DNA of 64,000 nucleotides, taken from positions 30,291,828 through 30,355,827 of the forward strand of contig NC_079876.1 in NCBI RefSeq assembly GCF_029227915.1, given 5' to 3'. The notes beneath the pieces were generated by a model. It did not search any database. It saw only the letters and a program-made list of their open reading frames with translations, and was not told where the DNA came from. Within the stretch, counting starts at the first letter, position 1; every line of letters starts with the position of its first letter. Source of the DNA: Hydractinia symbiolongicarpus. Lineage: Eukaryota > Cnidaria > Hydrozoa > Anthoathecata > Hydractiniidae. A program made the position numbers and the translations under genes. Of the stretch, positions 11,743 to 24,800 are shown piece after piece.

Positions 11743-14700
11743 CTTTTATACCAGGACGGCGAGAAAAAAAAAGCCCAGGGATCGAGAGGTCATACCTGTG
11801 CATATTTTTTAACAAAGTATAATTTTTATTTTATTTTACTTTCTACATCTTTTTTTCTGTCTACATTTTCAACTTTACACTTTTATCTGCTGGCAAGATT
11901 GCTGTATCTGTTTTAGTCAGTCATAGCGCAACAAAGTGAAAGTGGTTTCATTTTTATTATTATATAAAAGAACATATAAAATTTACAATAAAATACACGA
12001 AGCTTTTTGTAAATAAAACTTTACATCTTCAGGTAAGTAATACTGCTAATACAATAAAGCCACTATATATATAATAAAATTTTTTTGCTGAAACTCTCAA
12101 AGGACTGTGAGAATTTAAGAGTCCGCGATAAAATGTCAACCATAATAATAGCCCTATAACAAACTTCTCTGCAACTTTAATTTTCGTTATTTGCTTCTGA
12201 ACCGTTATGTTAAAAATGGCAGCGTATTGTTATTGTAGAAAGTTTTTTATAATAGTTAATTAAGAATAATTGACGGTGACTGAGTACTTGCTCGAATTAT
12301 AGAAATATTCGAATTAGGAGGGAGTCAACTGTGCATTGTAATATAAACTCATATACAAACGCATTCCCGTCCCAAGTGCTCTTTGGCATAAACGTCGGTT
12401 TTACTCCAAAGAGAGCTCTTCAGACAAGAATAAAATAAATGTCTAAGAATCCCGGAAACGTCATTTGAAAAATCACTTAAATCGCTAGAGGATTGTATTA
12501 CACTGAACTCAAAAAATATTCGTATATGTAAAAATGCCACGTGAATTTAAGAGTCCGCGATAAAATGTCAACCATAATAATAGCCCTATAACAAACTTCT
12601 CTGCAACTTTAATTTTCGTTATTTGCTTCTGAACCGTTATGTTAAAAATGGCAGCGTGTATTGTGCTTTTCTAAGAATTTAAACAAAAGAGGTTCATTAA
12701 TTATTTATAAACTATGAAGCGTGATGGCAATCGAGATTTTTGTGTTGCTAGCTCGACTGATAACAACGTTTATTGGAAATGTCGCTGTATATTTTGTTGG
12801 GGTTTTAAGATGGTTTGATTTATTTAGTGTGGAATTATTAAACCTTGAAAAATCACAAAGTTTATTTCTTGTGTTAATCTGTTTTTATCTGTTTGTTTTT
12901 TGTTGATTTTTTTTATTTATTTATGCTACCACTTTTCGCGCTACGTTATGTTTTTGCTTTGCATTAAGCATTTCTGTAGGTAGAAAACCGGAGCAACAGA
13001 CCACAGAAGTAAAAAAGAAAAATATTCGCTTGAAATGGAAGAATGTTTTTCTTAAAGATGAGATTAAAGTTAAAAAAATTATTTCTGTGCATTTTAGACC
13101 ATGTGCTTCCAGAAATTAGTATGAATTTGAATAAAAGGTATTTTACTCATTTGTTTTGCAAGTAAAAAACGTGTACGCATGAACCTACAAGAACGTTTGC
13201 GCATGCACAAAAATCCACGATGTTCTGCATACTTTTGTAAACAATAACTACTTTTCGTGATAACAAGGCTAGATACACTAGCATTGATTTATCTGTTCGT
13301 GTATTGCATTTAAATTTACAATTCGCTCCTTAAAAGCAACTCGTGGCTTTTATATACTATGTTATAAAAAATAATCTTATGATTCGTGAGGTGGATTTAA
13401 TAATGTAGCAACTCAGAGCTTGTCACTTATCCAGTCTCATTTGTAACGAGTCTATTTTTTATTTATCTTTAGTCGATGACAATAAATATGTGTTGTGGTG
13501 ATATATGTTGTCGTGTGCATATAGCTTAAACATTAACATTCTAATAACAGTGCCACGGCTGGGCTTACCCACATATGCTTTTAAAAGGAAAACATTTTCT
13601 CCTGCGCAGAGATGAGATATCATTGCGGTGGAGTGCTCGTCTGTAACTATAAACTCTTTATTATATGATTAATACTTATTTAGCTCTTCTTTCTTTATGA
13701 CATTTACTCACATCACTACGTGGTGTAAACACTAACCAATCTCATTCTCAGATTCTTTTTGCTTTTTGATATGTAACTAGCAAAAAAGGAGCTCATTGGA
13801 CGACATTGAACACTGTAATGTTTTTGAAAGCCAGCGAAATCAGAATAACGTCTGATTTTTTTCTTATATATCAACTACAATTTAGAAACATTTCTCATTT
13901 TTTCATGATTGTCGCGAACAGTCATTTGCAAGTTTTACAAGGAGCCTTGCTTATAAGAACACCGAGGCCGCATTTTGTCAAGAAGCTTATTGTCTGCTGG
14001 ATATCCGGATTATTATTAGCTTTCATCTCATCTTTAAGTTTGTTATTGTCTAACTGTTATTGTCTATAAAAAGTCAACAAATCTCAGAAAAGCTTACACG
14101 CAACAAGACAGGGTACACGCTTTTTCCTTTTAAGAATGTGTTTTATAAGAACATCAGGCTGGAATTTCAGGTTAAAAACAATAGGTCTATTGTTTAGAAC
14201 AATACAGAATGGGAACCCGCTAGAATTTTAGAATAACATAATTTTTATAAAAAAAGCGTGTAAAGTCAAAACACGAATCGATTTTTATCGTATATTGAAG
14301 AGAGTTAATCTTATAATTTTACAAAAAAATTAAGTCCAGCTATTCTCGCATAATCACAAAAAATGTTAAGGGAAAAATGTTTTCGATTTTTCTCGACTGT
14401 TCGTATACATAATTTAATAACGTGAATAAATTCATTTTTGTGTCTATGAAACAAAATTATCATGCTTAAGTAAGTGCGGAAATAATAATACTATAACCTG
14501 TTCCTATAACATTATATTGTGCGGTCCAAAATATAAACTCTTTTTATAAGAATAATTGTAGACTCAGAATCATACAAATTCTAGTTGATGTATGCTTTAT
14601 TTTATGGAGTTTCAACCCACCTTTACTCTTGCAACGTTTTTCACAAATTTCGCACATAAACGAACCTGGTTCAATCTATAAATTAATAAGAAATTAGCTG

Positions 14701-15129
14701 GATCTTTTTAAAAGCTACAGTTTTATTAACAAAAGTCAGATAAAGTTAGCTAGTTAGCTTGCTAAGCGTGAATTTATGATAATACATTTTCTTATAAATT
14801 ACAAAAAGTACTTACATTTTCAGCGATAGATTCTATTTCATCTTCTGGTATTTCATTTTCTTTTAACTCTTTATCAAAATCGTCGTCTATAGTAAAAAGT
14901 GTCTTACTCATGCAATGTTTTCTCTTGTCGCTCTGCCATTTTTGAATCAGCGTGCACGGTTAGCTTAAAAATGCGCACTTTCAACATCAGCGAAAAATTG
15001 ATCTTTGGCTCTTTGAAGTTTACCGATTTTCTAAACCAGGGTTTTTGTCTATCAACTATGATGTTTTTAACGAATTGTCTCACTCACCCAAACATAATTA
15101 ACATCCCTCCGACTTTTAGTACAAAGGTT
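11743..15129. repeat. Tandem duplication, unit 2 (3.39 kb, 236-bp deletion)
   Basis: Second copy of the 8119-11742 unit. It lacks the bases corresponding to 10665-10900; the deletion joins at TTA, which is present at both edges. Otherwise the only substitution noticed by eye is C at 11236 against T at 14623. Confidence 0.95.
14816..14911 (-). CDS. Candidate first coding exon, acidic N-terminus, copy 2
   Basis: Identical to the exon at 11429-11524, carried by the second duplicated unit, with the same donor. It is the outer copy and would be expressed independently only if promoter sequence lies within the unit. Confidence 0.35.
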
Positions 15130-15292
15130 AGGTGTATGCGTTTAATTTTTGTGCTGACGTTTTACGAGAACGCGCGAAAATAAATACGCGCGGATATTAG
15201 TACGATTAAGGTAATGCGGTAAATATACTTGTTGGTGTACGATTTACAGATTATAGGTTATCAGAAATAGCACGAGATAGAACAGTATCAAG

Positions 15293-16472
15293 ATGGTTAA
15301 AAGAAACACTGTTAAACTCGATATTCGGAACAACACTCCCTTTCCCATGATGTACCACAACATGCATTTCGGATCAGGACGAGTTGCAGATCATTTTTCT
15401 TGGCCGAAAGTGATAAACAAAAACGAAAATCATACTATCGTTTGTTATGAGAGAGACTGGGCGCTGTCGGGTTGCTCAGGATACGTGCAATATGTCATGA
15501 ATGGCAATATAGTTACGATAGCGTTTTCCAATCCCAGTGCTGGTACAAATAAAGTCGGAGTTGGAGTTCAAGAAACCGGAGAATCGGTTAGTGAATACGG
15601 GTTTTAATAATTTGATATTCAAATACTGCTTAGGATGAAACATACTTAGCCCCGTGTTTCAACTTAAGTGACATTTTTTAAGATAGGATATATAAGACAT
15701 ATTTCGGCGTTAAAATAAGAATGCAAGTGAAATCCTACTAAAATTTACAAATACATTGACTGGAGCAAGTAGAAGAGATAAATGGTCTTATCATCAAGCC
15801 CCGTTCATAGTTGATCTATTGACAGTTCCATTATTTTGTTAAAAAGGTAAAAATGTAAATTCACACATTGGTCGAATCGATCAACAGTAATCAATTGAGT
15901 TCGATCGATTCTTTTTTGTTTAAGTAAACAGCCGCATTTATTAGAATTTTTAACTTAGTTCCCAGAACTCTTTGTAACTCGCTGATACTGAGACGGCAGG
16001 CAATAGCCGGGAAAGTCTAAAGGAAAACCGTCCCAATATGAAAATCTGAAATGGAGCTCTGGGAAGGAAAATGAAGGCTCTTGTCTCATCAGAAGAATAA
16101 TGACAAAATATTTTTTGTCTAACAAATATGCGCATTTTGTTATTGGAATTTAAAATGTTACTGAAAATTCACGCCCAATCTTAAAAGTTAGCCTCTCAAC
16201 GCCCTGTCTATGAGTTAATAAGGAGTAGTCTTACAACCGACAAATTGCTCAAAAGCAACATGTAAATTTGTTTATTTTAGGTATGGGATAATATAAGCAG
16301 TCACGACTATCAAGATTTTCAGATCGACATAAAAGTTGGGAACGTTCCTGTGATAGTGCATTGCAAATGTTCAGGCGGGACAACGAACGAAGCAAGTGTT
16401 GTCTTCCACCTCCCTTATTCATACCAACAAAACAATCAACCATGTCCGCCCGGCTATTCACCCTACCCTTAA
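15293..16472 (+). CDS. Small two-exon protein, probably beta-rich, family unassigned
   Basis: Exon 1 is 15293-15586 (98 codons, then gttagt) and exon 2 is 16281-16472 (63 codons and stop, after ttattttag). The junction is phase 0 and gives 161 residues. There is no signal peptide or membrane segment. Alternating hydrophobic and polar residues, Gly/Ser turns and five cysteines suggest a compact beta-sandwich. The C-terminus is a short Pro/Gly/Tyr tail. The segment around SGYVQYVMNGNIVTIAFSNP recalls small cytolysin or lectin-like beta-sandwich proteins, including the actinoporin-like group known in cnidarians. That is only an impression of pattern, and the family is not established. It could equally be a non-toxic lectin. 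It starts 164 bases beyond the tandem duplication. Confidence 0.6.
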
Positions 16473-16583
16473 CAATGCAAAAGACAATCTGAGAATATGA
16501 CATCGCTGATTGTGCAGACAGGTGTTGTAATTCTCGTCTTAGTAGTTAGTATGTATTATGTGAAAAAAAAATAAGTCAGAAAA

Positions 16584-16589
16584 AATAAA
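16584..16589 (+). terminator. Polyadenylation signal AATAAA of the two-exon gene
   Basis: AATAAA about 110 bases after the stop codon at 16472, on the same strand. Confidence 0.45.
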
Positions 16590-16599
16590 GTACTAAAAA

Positions 16600-17485
16600 T
16601 ATTTTCCAACAATTTATTCTTAAAGATTATTTATACCTAAAAGCAGCTAGAGTATAGGACGAGTATAGACACGTTTTACGCTCCCCTACCACCCCTACAC
16701 GTAAAAACTATGATCAAAACATACCTAAGTAGCGTTTGCCTTTTCAGCGTCTTGTACACGATAAATTTATGATACTTTGTCTATCTGCTCAGATACTAGA
16801 TATACGGAAAACAAAGGCCTACCCAAACCGACAATGCTAACATGCTCAACTTGAGTAGAAAAGGGAAATTTCCCTACTCAAAGTTTTGTCCACTTCAGAA
16901 AAAATCCGAAAATCTAAAATGCGTAAAAATAGCAAACACGGCGATCTATTTCGATGAGCAACGCGCGGAGGGGTTGAAGAGGAGGATGAGGATTGATCAT
17001 AGGTTCAGCCGGCTATACGAAGAAGAATGTTTGACATGTACACCAATGACTTTAATTTATCGATGTGTAAAGCGGAATGACAACCTATCTTAAGAGCTAT
17101 TTCAAAGCTACCCTAAGATAAATCATAAGCGGAAATTTAAGACTATAATACATGGTGAGCTAATCTGTTTAGCTTGCCATCCAGATCGATATTGGGATTG
17201 GTGTATTGTGGAGGATGAGAACCAAGAGATCTCAAAATTGTGGGAGTAATCGTGATTGAATCAGGGAAATCTCCTTATTCAAAAAAAATGTTCATCAACC
17301 GTGAATGAAAATTTGAAATGTTCGAAAATGTAGTAGTCATGATATTTATGGTCGGCGTTGGTATCTCTCTGCTATAAGGCTACCAGTCAATAAGAATTTT
17401 TTCGACCTTGCCAGGTTGTGTGATATATCGCGATGGGGCAGCCGATTTGTTTGGACAACATACATTTGCTTTTAATAAACACTAG
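16600..17485. other. Intergenic, nothing firmly recognised
   Basis: Includes a short perfect hairpin near 16849-16880, with arms TTGAGTAG and CTACTCAA around GGGAAATTTCCC. An 83-codon open frame here has no splice or family support. Confidence 0.45.
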
Positions 17486-17628
17486 TAGTTAGCCCGTGGA
17501 AAAATCCACGGGTTTGCCCGTCCTTTTTATACCGCATTGCGCGCGTCTCGCTACCTGCGCAGCTAAGCTACCATTTTGCGTGACAGACAGACGGACTGAC
17601 AGACGTATACGGGTATCATAATATAGAT
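17486..17628 (+). repeat. Dispersed repeat with CCGTGGA/TCCACGG hairpin, copy 1
   Basis: Begins with a hairpin (CCCGTGGAAAAATCCACGGG), continues TTTGCCCGTCCTTTTTATACC and AGCTACCATTTTGCGTGACA, then a GACAGACAGAC run, and ends ATAATATAGAT. Related copies lie near 31.7 and 41.1 kb. Confidence 0.75.
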
Positions 17629-18851
17629 ATATTATATATTATAGGAATCATAAACCTCTTATACTACATGAAAAAGTATAATCAATTTTACAATCTTTGG
17701 TAAAAGTAGCGTAAAATACTGGTTAGAATCCGAGCCGGGTATAAGCCTCGCTATTAACGTGATGTTTTTTCGCACGCATATATTGACACCCGCGTAAACG
17801 TTTCCATCTTCAAGCGAAGATGTGTATTTCGAAAAATAAAAAATAAAACTTGAACGGGTATAACAATCTGTATCATAAATATATACAACGTCTGAACAAC
17901 CGGGAGGACATCTTTTCTATCGTTCTAGTTTGAAAATAGCATAAAACTGTATTTACACTAACCAAATTTAATAACAATAATAAAAAATGGAATACACGTT
18001 CCTTAAAAAGGTTTAGCGTTACACGTAATGGTGTTTATTTTGTCAATAATTGTTAAGTTCTTAACACTCGCGTATGTATGATTTAGTAAGACCAGCATTA
18101 GTTAAGATATTACTCCTTTTTAATAGAGATCCTCTTTGAAATTTTTATAGTTGCTGAAGTACAATGCTGAGCAGCTCGAAAAGTAGTTCAAAACCACATG
18201 ACTACCTATAGTTAGGATTTTCCATCTCTGACTGTATCAATATTTATCATAATAATTTTGCAGGTGAATAAAAAGGTAAAGAAGAATTATTTTTTTTAAG
18301 CTTTTTTAAGAACAGAATAATAAGTGCCGTTAAAATGACGTCACTCCAACAAGAAAAAGCAAAGTGGACATACTTTTGGATAGCCGTAAAGACGTGCATT
18401 TAAAGTTCCGTTTCGCTTCATCTCCCACCACAGGGACGCGAGTATCATATCAGAAAAGAACGGCCATTTTAAACTTATTCTACATCTAGAAATGCTTTTT
18501 CTATCTTTTAATTCTTAGGATAAAAAGTTAAATATTTCGTTCACCTTAAAATTGCTCAGTTTTTTTTGAAGCTGTATTTTTATAGGAAATCCTTATAATT
18601 ACACTTTAATAATTTTTGAAAAAAAGGTTAATTTTAATTGAACAACGAAAACTCACTTGTTTAAGTCCTATAGGACACCGAAACCTGAAAAAATAAAACT
18701 TTTTTCGGTAGCAATTAATGCGGGTACAAGAAATGGAAATATTTTGCGTTAGAAATTCCGCTGCCGATTTTTACAAATTTCAAGAACTTAATTTTCCGGA
18801 TTTGGTCTAAATCCGCAAAAGATTTCATTCCCATTAAAACATATCTAACAT
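17629..18851. other. Region downstream of FIRRM, nothing recognised
   Basis: AT-rich sequence with no exon, RNA gene or repeat boundary that I can support. It should include the FIRRM 3' UTR. Confidence 0.4.
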
Positions 18852-21800
18852 TCACAGCAGCGTGTCTTCACCACGGATTAGTTCTTGCAAACATTTAACA
18901 ATTTTCTGTAGTCTGTGTTTACACGTTGCAAGCAGCCGGGAGTTTTTTGGTAGCTTGGATAGTTTACTGACTGCTTCCTCAACTTTTGAGAGCAACACTT
19001 CGACATCAGTCTAAAGAAACGTAATACACCGTGAACACACATTAAAAGTCGGTAAAAGGAATGTAGTTGAAACAATAAAGAAATTTGTAGTTGGTGTTAA
19101 ATCCAATGGAAGTGCAGATTTTTCTCAGTTGCCAACGCATTACGAACAACAGGCAAGAATTCTATCCAGCGAAGACAAACAAAACAACTCACTGCCTCGT
19201 CTACCTCATCGTCTATCTTTCTTCGTTTCGCTTCACACTACGATAAGATATAAAATTCATATACTACAATACCTTATTCGTACTAACTTATGCGCATACG
19301 AAAAAATTTGTTAGTACAAAATTTAAGTTTAAAAGTGGCGTGCGCGAAAATTAATTACTTTTTAATTATTGCGCGAAAATTAATCTGCGCAAAAAAAATT
19401 TCGTCCGGCTACGCGAAATTTAATACACGGGAAAATAAGTACGAATAAGGTAGCGAAAATTGTTTCTAAGGGCGAATATGGTCATTAAATATTACGAGCA
19501 TGATAAAAAATATGTCTCCATTCTCTAGTAATGAAAGATTTACCGATTCCTCCTCTTCCGTTTCGACAACATTCTTTTGAATTGTAACTTCGTAAAATAC
19601 TTGTTTCGACAGTTTTTCATCATTTAAATCTGTTTCGTGAGGAAGCTACGACAAAAAAACACGATTGTGAATTATACGCAAGGACTGGAAAGACGTAACT
19701 TTTTAAATAATTCGCCCAAATTCTGTTTCGTTCAATGTATCAAAACATGATTTGCATTGGCTGTCCGTTAAAAGAAAAAAGTCAATTGTGAGTGGCTCTT
19801 TACTGATCTTGTCTAATTGTTTCATTTCGCAAGAAAAATTATTTCTAAAGTAGTCGTAGTAATTACATGTCTGTAAGGAACAATGTAAATTTGGCTAAAC
19901 AATGGAGAAATCTCGATCCGACCAACCTTTTTAAGAAATCTTGCAAATTCTTTTTTCTTGTTAGCAGGTAGAAAGGTTGCCAATGATGCAGAATATATTG
20001 TTACCTGGCACGAAAAGTAAAAACGATTTTTGACTAGCATTCAAAAGGATTGGTTAAAAACTGTGTCGCATTCGAGGATACAAAGAATAAATTGTTACCT
20101 GGCACGAAAAGTAAAAACACTTGAGAAGGATTAGTTACAAACTCTGTCTCATTGAAAGATACAAAGAATGCATTTTTTTATAAAGTGTTGGCGTGCCACA
20201 CAACAACAAGATCATCAATCATAAATCAATAAATAAATCAATCATGCACGAAATAATCCTCACCAAAATAAAAACCTGCTACAACGGCTTTTTTGCAATA
20301 TTTGATTTTTGTTTTAAACCGAGGCTTATAAAAGATGTTGAACATTAAGAAGCATTTCACCGTGACAATAATACCGCCAAAACAGGAATGCTCGAAGCTG
20401 AGTTTTAGACCTTATGTGTATGCTAATTTAGCTACTAAATCCAGAGATAAGAAAAAATATTATAAATCAGAAGTTCAAAAAACATGAAATTCGGGAAAAG
20501 AAATTTCCAAAGGAACAGATATATAGTATAATCTGCATTATTATTGTAGTTGAAATCCTTTCTTTGTTCACTTGACAATTCCATACATGATTTTTAAAAG
20601 GTTTTACTAAATGAAACTTAATTATTAGAGAATACCTCGGCATATTCTCTGAGTGACGTCATTGCACTGTCTTCAACCAACCAATCATTGGAATTTAACA
20701 GATGTTGAAAAATATTGGCTATCGAGGTTAAACATTGTTCCTGAAATTATATATAAAAAATAAAAATAAAAAAGTCTTGTAATTAGGTTGTTTTAAAGGT
20801 GACACAAAACATATGAGTCAACTTTGATAAAATATTGCGGAAATCGAAGGATAGCTTGGGTTATCGACCAAAGAATTACAAAAATAGAGTTTCAGGTGAT
20901 GTCACATCGTAAAACAATAGATATAGTTCATAAATAGTTATTTTAAGAACATTTCCTTTCCAGCAATGCAAAACTAAAAAGTTATTTATTTTTAAAAATC
21001 AGACAATCGGTTCGGTAAAATACCAACTCTTTGCGTTCAAGAAATTAACACACCTCCATATCTTCAGCAAATTGTAGATATTTCAACTGTGATAAAAAAT
21101 GGGAAGTCTCCAATTGAAAAGTTGCGCTCTCTGCACACGTCACAACATTCTCCAGTACCGATAATAACTGAAAATAATAAAAATTGTTTTTAATTACTTC
21201 GTTAGTTAAACTGCAAAAATGAAAGATCTGGTGAACAACATGGTGGATCTCCAACAATACGACAGATTAGTAGATAAGTATTGTTATGTTTGTTTTTTTC
21301 GTTTTTTTTTGTCTCAAGCACTTCTTTTAATTTTATTAGTTACGAATATTTTATACCGTGGTGTAAAACAGGAATTAAACTGAATAAAAATGACATTAAC
21401 AATACAGTAGTTGCAGAAGATTAACAATGGTTCCTATACAGAAGACAAGATCCTCCAGGTTATACAAATTATACAATGTATTTAAAGTTAATATCTGTGT
21501 CCAACTGAAATCACGTGACAACTGTACCTCAATGCTTCTTCTAGTTTGTCATCAAACTTTTACTTACCTCACTGATTGATTGACTGTCAAAATTAGTGAC
21601 CAGATGAGAAGTCATTTCCAACATTCTTACCATTAGATTTTCACTCTGAATGAATTAAAATGTACTAATACTATTAAAAGGGACTAAAGATTGACGGGAC
21701 TTCAGCTACCTGAAATAATATATAACCAACTAGAAAATGCAAAACAGTATTTTTAATATTTTCATATTTTCAAAGAGAAAACAGGATTTATGGTCTCAAT

Positions 21801-24800
21801 TTGCCTAGGGAATGATTTAAACTGTTCTCAAGTCATTTAAGTATTATTTTTTTGGAATAACTATTACATTATTACAACACACACACTGGCGATAGACGAG
21901 TATTTATAAAAATGAATCATGGAAATCGGGATATGTTAAGCAAATATTTTTAAAAATGTTTTTCAGAATTACTGACTTCCCTGGCGTATGTCGATTTATA
22001 CGGGTCCATGAATAGCCAATTTTATGGTTTTACCCAAGTATATAGGAAGAAAAATATATCGCGAAAATTAATATTCGCGAAAAATAATCCTCTCAAGGTG
22101 ATACATTTAAATCACGAGTCATAAAATATGAATCAATCTCTATCCAACGAACTCAAAAACAGGAAGAAGTTGTAAAGAATTAAAACTGTGACAGTGCATC
22201 GTATTGTTGACATTTGAGAATATAGATTGACCTTAACACTGTCAACTATTTCAATCAGAAACACGAAAGCGGTTCTAGAGTTTTTAAAGCTCCCATTTGA
22301 GCTTCAAAAGCCTTTAAAGTTCTGATTAATTGACAGCGATCTTATGTGTGAATTGAAGTCATGACCTGTTAGACACGAGTCAAAGCACTCTACAGGCTGA
22401 GCTACTGATACATCCTTCAGGTCGTCTAGATGACTGGCTGTTATGGTTATACACTGTTCAGGATGTAGCTACAAGCTTTAGGAAACATTCTTGCACAAAC
22501 GAGAGTTGTAAAAGAAAAATGACAATATTTACTTGGAGAGTAAATCGTTGGTAAAGTAAGTTTAACATGTATTGTGCTACAACATATTTCTTATGAAACA
22601 CGTAACAATAAAATAAACTACATACCATTTCGACGTCGCAATCCACTTTACTGAAACACAACCAAAAATCAATCGTTTCTTTGTTTAACGCTTCTTTCAC
22701 TGATTGGTCGATATTGTTGTATATTTCTTGATTTTGTATCACACTGCAAACCGTGGATAGTCCATTCACCTAGATATCAAACAGATACTCTATGATAGTG
22801 GATTACGGAGAAAAGACTGCTATGTCAGCAGGAGATGCAGTGTGACATTGTTCGAAAATAAGATAATCTTTGTAATTATTCTTCACTTAAATTCCTCGTG
22901 TTTTTATTTTTCTTCTTTTACGTTTGGTTTTACGCTTTAGACAAGCTTTTAACATGAAATAAACATGAAATATGGCCCATAAAAGACAGAAAATTCATTG
23001 AAAACACAGAAGCAAAAAATTAACACGTGACGAAACTCAATAAGCTAGGTTTACACTAAAGAAATAAGAGCTCTTTTTTTACTTGCGTTAGCATGGAATT
23101 AACATTAATTTAACAAAAGGAAAAAGCCAATATTTTTTTTTATTTCACCGTGAAAATAGTGATACAGTAAAGTACATGTTCCAAAAGTTTAGTGACCTTT
23201 CCACATCTCACCGCCTTGTGTAAGCCGCGCCTTAATAATATCTAACAATTATAGTACTCACGATCAACCTATCAGATTCTTCATTCGTTTCTCTCAACAT
23301 TGAAGTGACCGTCTGAATAATCTCCGAACATAGTTCGACTCCCTTACTTGTTTGTAGCTGACATAAAGGTATCAAACCCCAAACATGTATCGTTTCTTCA
23401 CAAACTGGAAATTCGTCGAGGAATTTCATCTAAACGTAGATATGTCACAATAACAAGTGCTTGTATGGCCTCATATCGACGGTTCATTTTGTTCGTAATA
23501 TAAGTCCTATTCTGATGCATTTTTTTTATAAGAAGTGAAAATTCGAAATCAGGCTGGGACATGTTTATGCGCAAACACTATCAGACCTAGAGGATGCTTA
23601 CGTTATAAGAAAATAAAAACGTCTTTATGGAAATAGATGGAATAGCCCCATCAATTTTTTATTAAAAACAAAAATTGGCAAAATGAAATCGAATTTTAGG
23701 ATTTTTAGCACAAAAGGAAAACCTTGTGTCCCTTTTAGGTCACGGATTGCTGAGCAATATGGTTAGCGCATACTTAAAAAATTCTCCAGCTGAGTTGAAA
23801 ATGCTTATAAGCGTTAAGCTGAAAAAATATAAATTTTAATGCGACCATACTCTACACTCTCAACTCTCAAACAATTTGGGAATAATTTATGTTTGTTAGG
23901 GCGAAGCATTCGTTTAAAATATCAAAGAAACAAAAGAAAAGAGTTTCCCGATACTGATCACTTAGTAAAAGAACAAAAAAATAACCAAGAAAAAGTTCAG
24001 TAAAAAAAATCTCCTGCCTACCTTGACACATCAAATATTGCTCCAACAAAAAGCTGTGAACAAGACAAAGCCCAAAAAAACAATTCTGCAAAAATTTTCC
24101 CTTCAGGTAGTTCTGGAAAACTGGCCACCAGAAAGCAACAATATGTTCTCCTTATAATATCAAAGTCATGTGTTATCATGTTATAACACAACATAAAAAA
24201 ATAACTTACATGGTATTCTTCTTCTAAAAACCAAAACAATCTTTTAAAGAGTTGAGAAACACTACATATCACCAATCGTTCAACTGAAGGTTTGTTTAAA
24301 TCGATAAGCTGGAAGAATAATAAAAATGAACGTGTTGTTGATAGATCAACTTTTGAAGTTTACAGGTTTTGTCAGTGAATAAACAAAATCAAAAATTGTA
24401 CAGTTACAAACAAGGCGTCCAAATTCATTTTTACTTAAATTATAGGAAATTTATGACCTTATTTATCAATAAAATACTGAATTTATTGCTTGCAAAGAAA
24501 AAGACACACACACACAAAAAACAAGCAAATCTCACTTTTGGCTACAGTTTGTACTAAACAAGAACTGGGAAGTTATCAACACAAATTGAAACATAGAACA
24601 ACTGTATATGGGGGCCAGCAACGTGAATCATTGTTTCCATCGCAAATTGGAACAACCGAAAACTGTTTTTTTGTACAAATTTAAACTTGCATGGTGGCCA
24701 CAGATTTAAAACTGCGTAATTGTGAGAGATTTAAGGAGCATTCAAGTTTTTGAACTTAGAATGTATAACAAAAATCATTCATTATTTTAAGAGGAAATGA

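Noticed and set aside
16842-17093. 83-codon plus-strand frame
   Set aside because: Starts within a small hairpin and shows no motif, splice context or family resemblance.
19693-19815. Minus-strand open stretch with KQLDKISKEPLTIDFF between FIRRM exons 22 and 23
   Set aside because: Exons 22 and 23 join in phase without it, it ends in a stop, and it lacks a good donor.
24018-24209. Open frame continuing from FIRRM exon 16, with a splice-like segment encoding PELPEGKIFAELFFWAL
   Set aside because: Splicing it in breaks the phase to the next exon. Joining exon 16 (24210-24308) directly to 23262-23429 keeps phase and aligns with the vertebrate protein, so the frame is an intronic coincidence.
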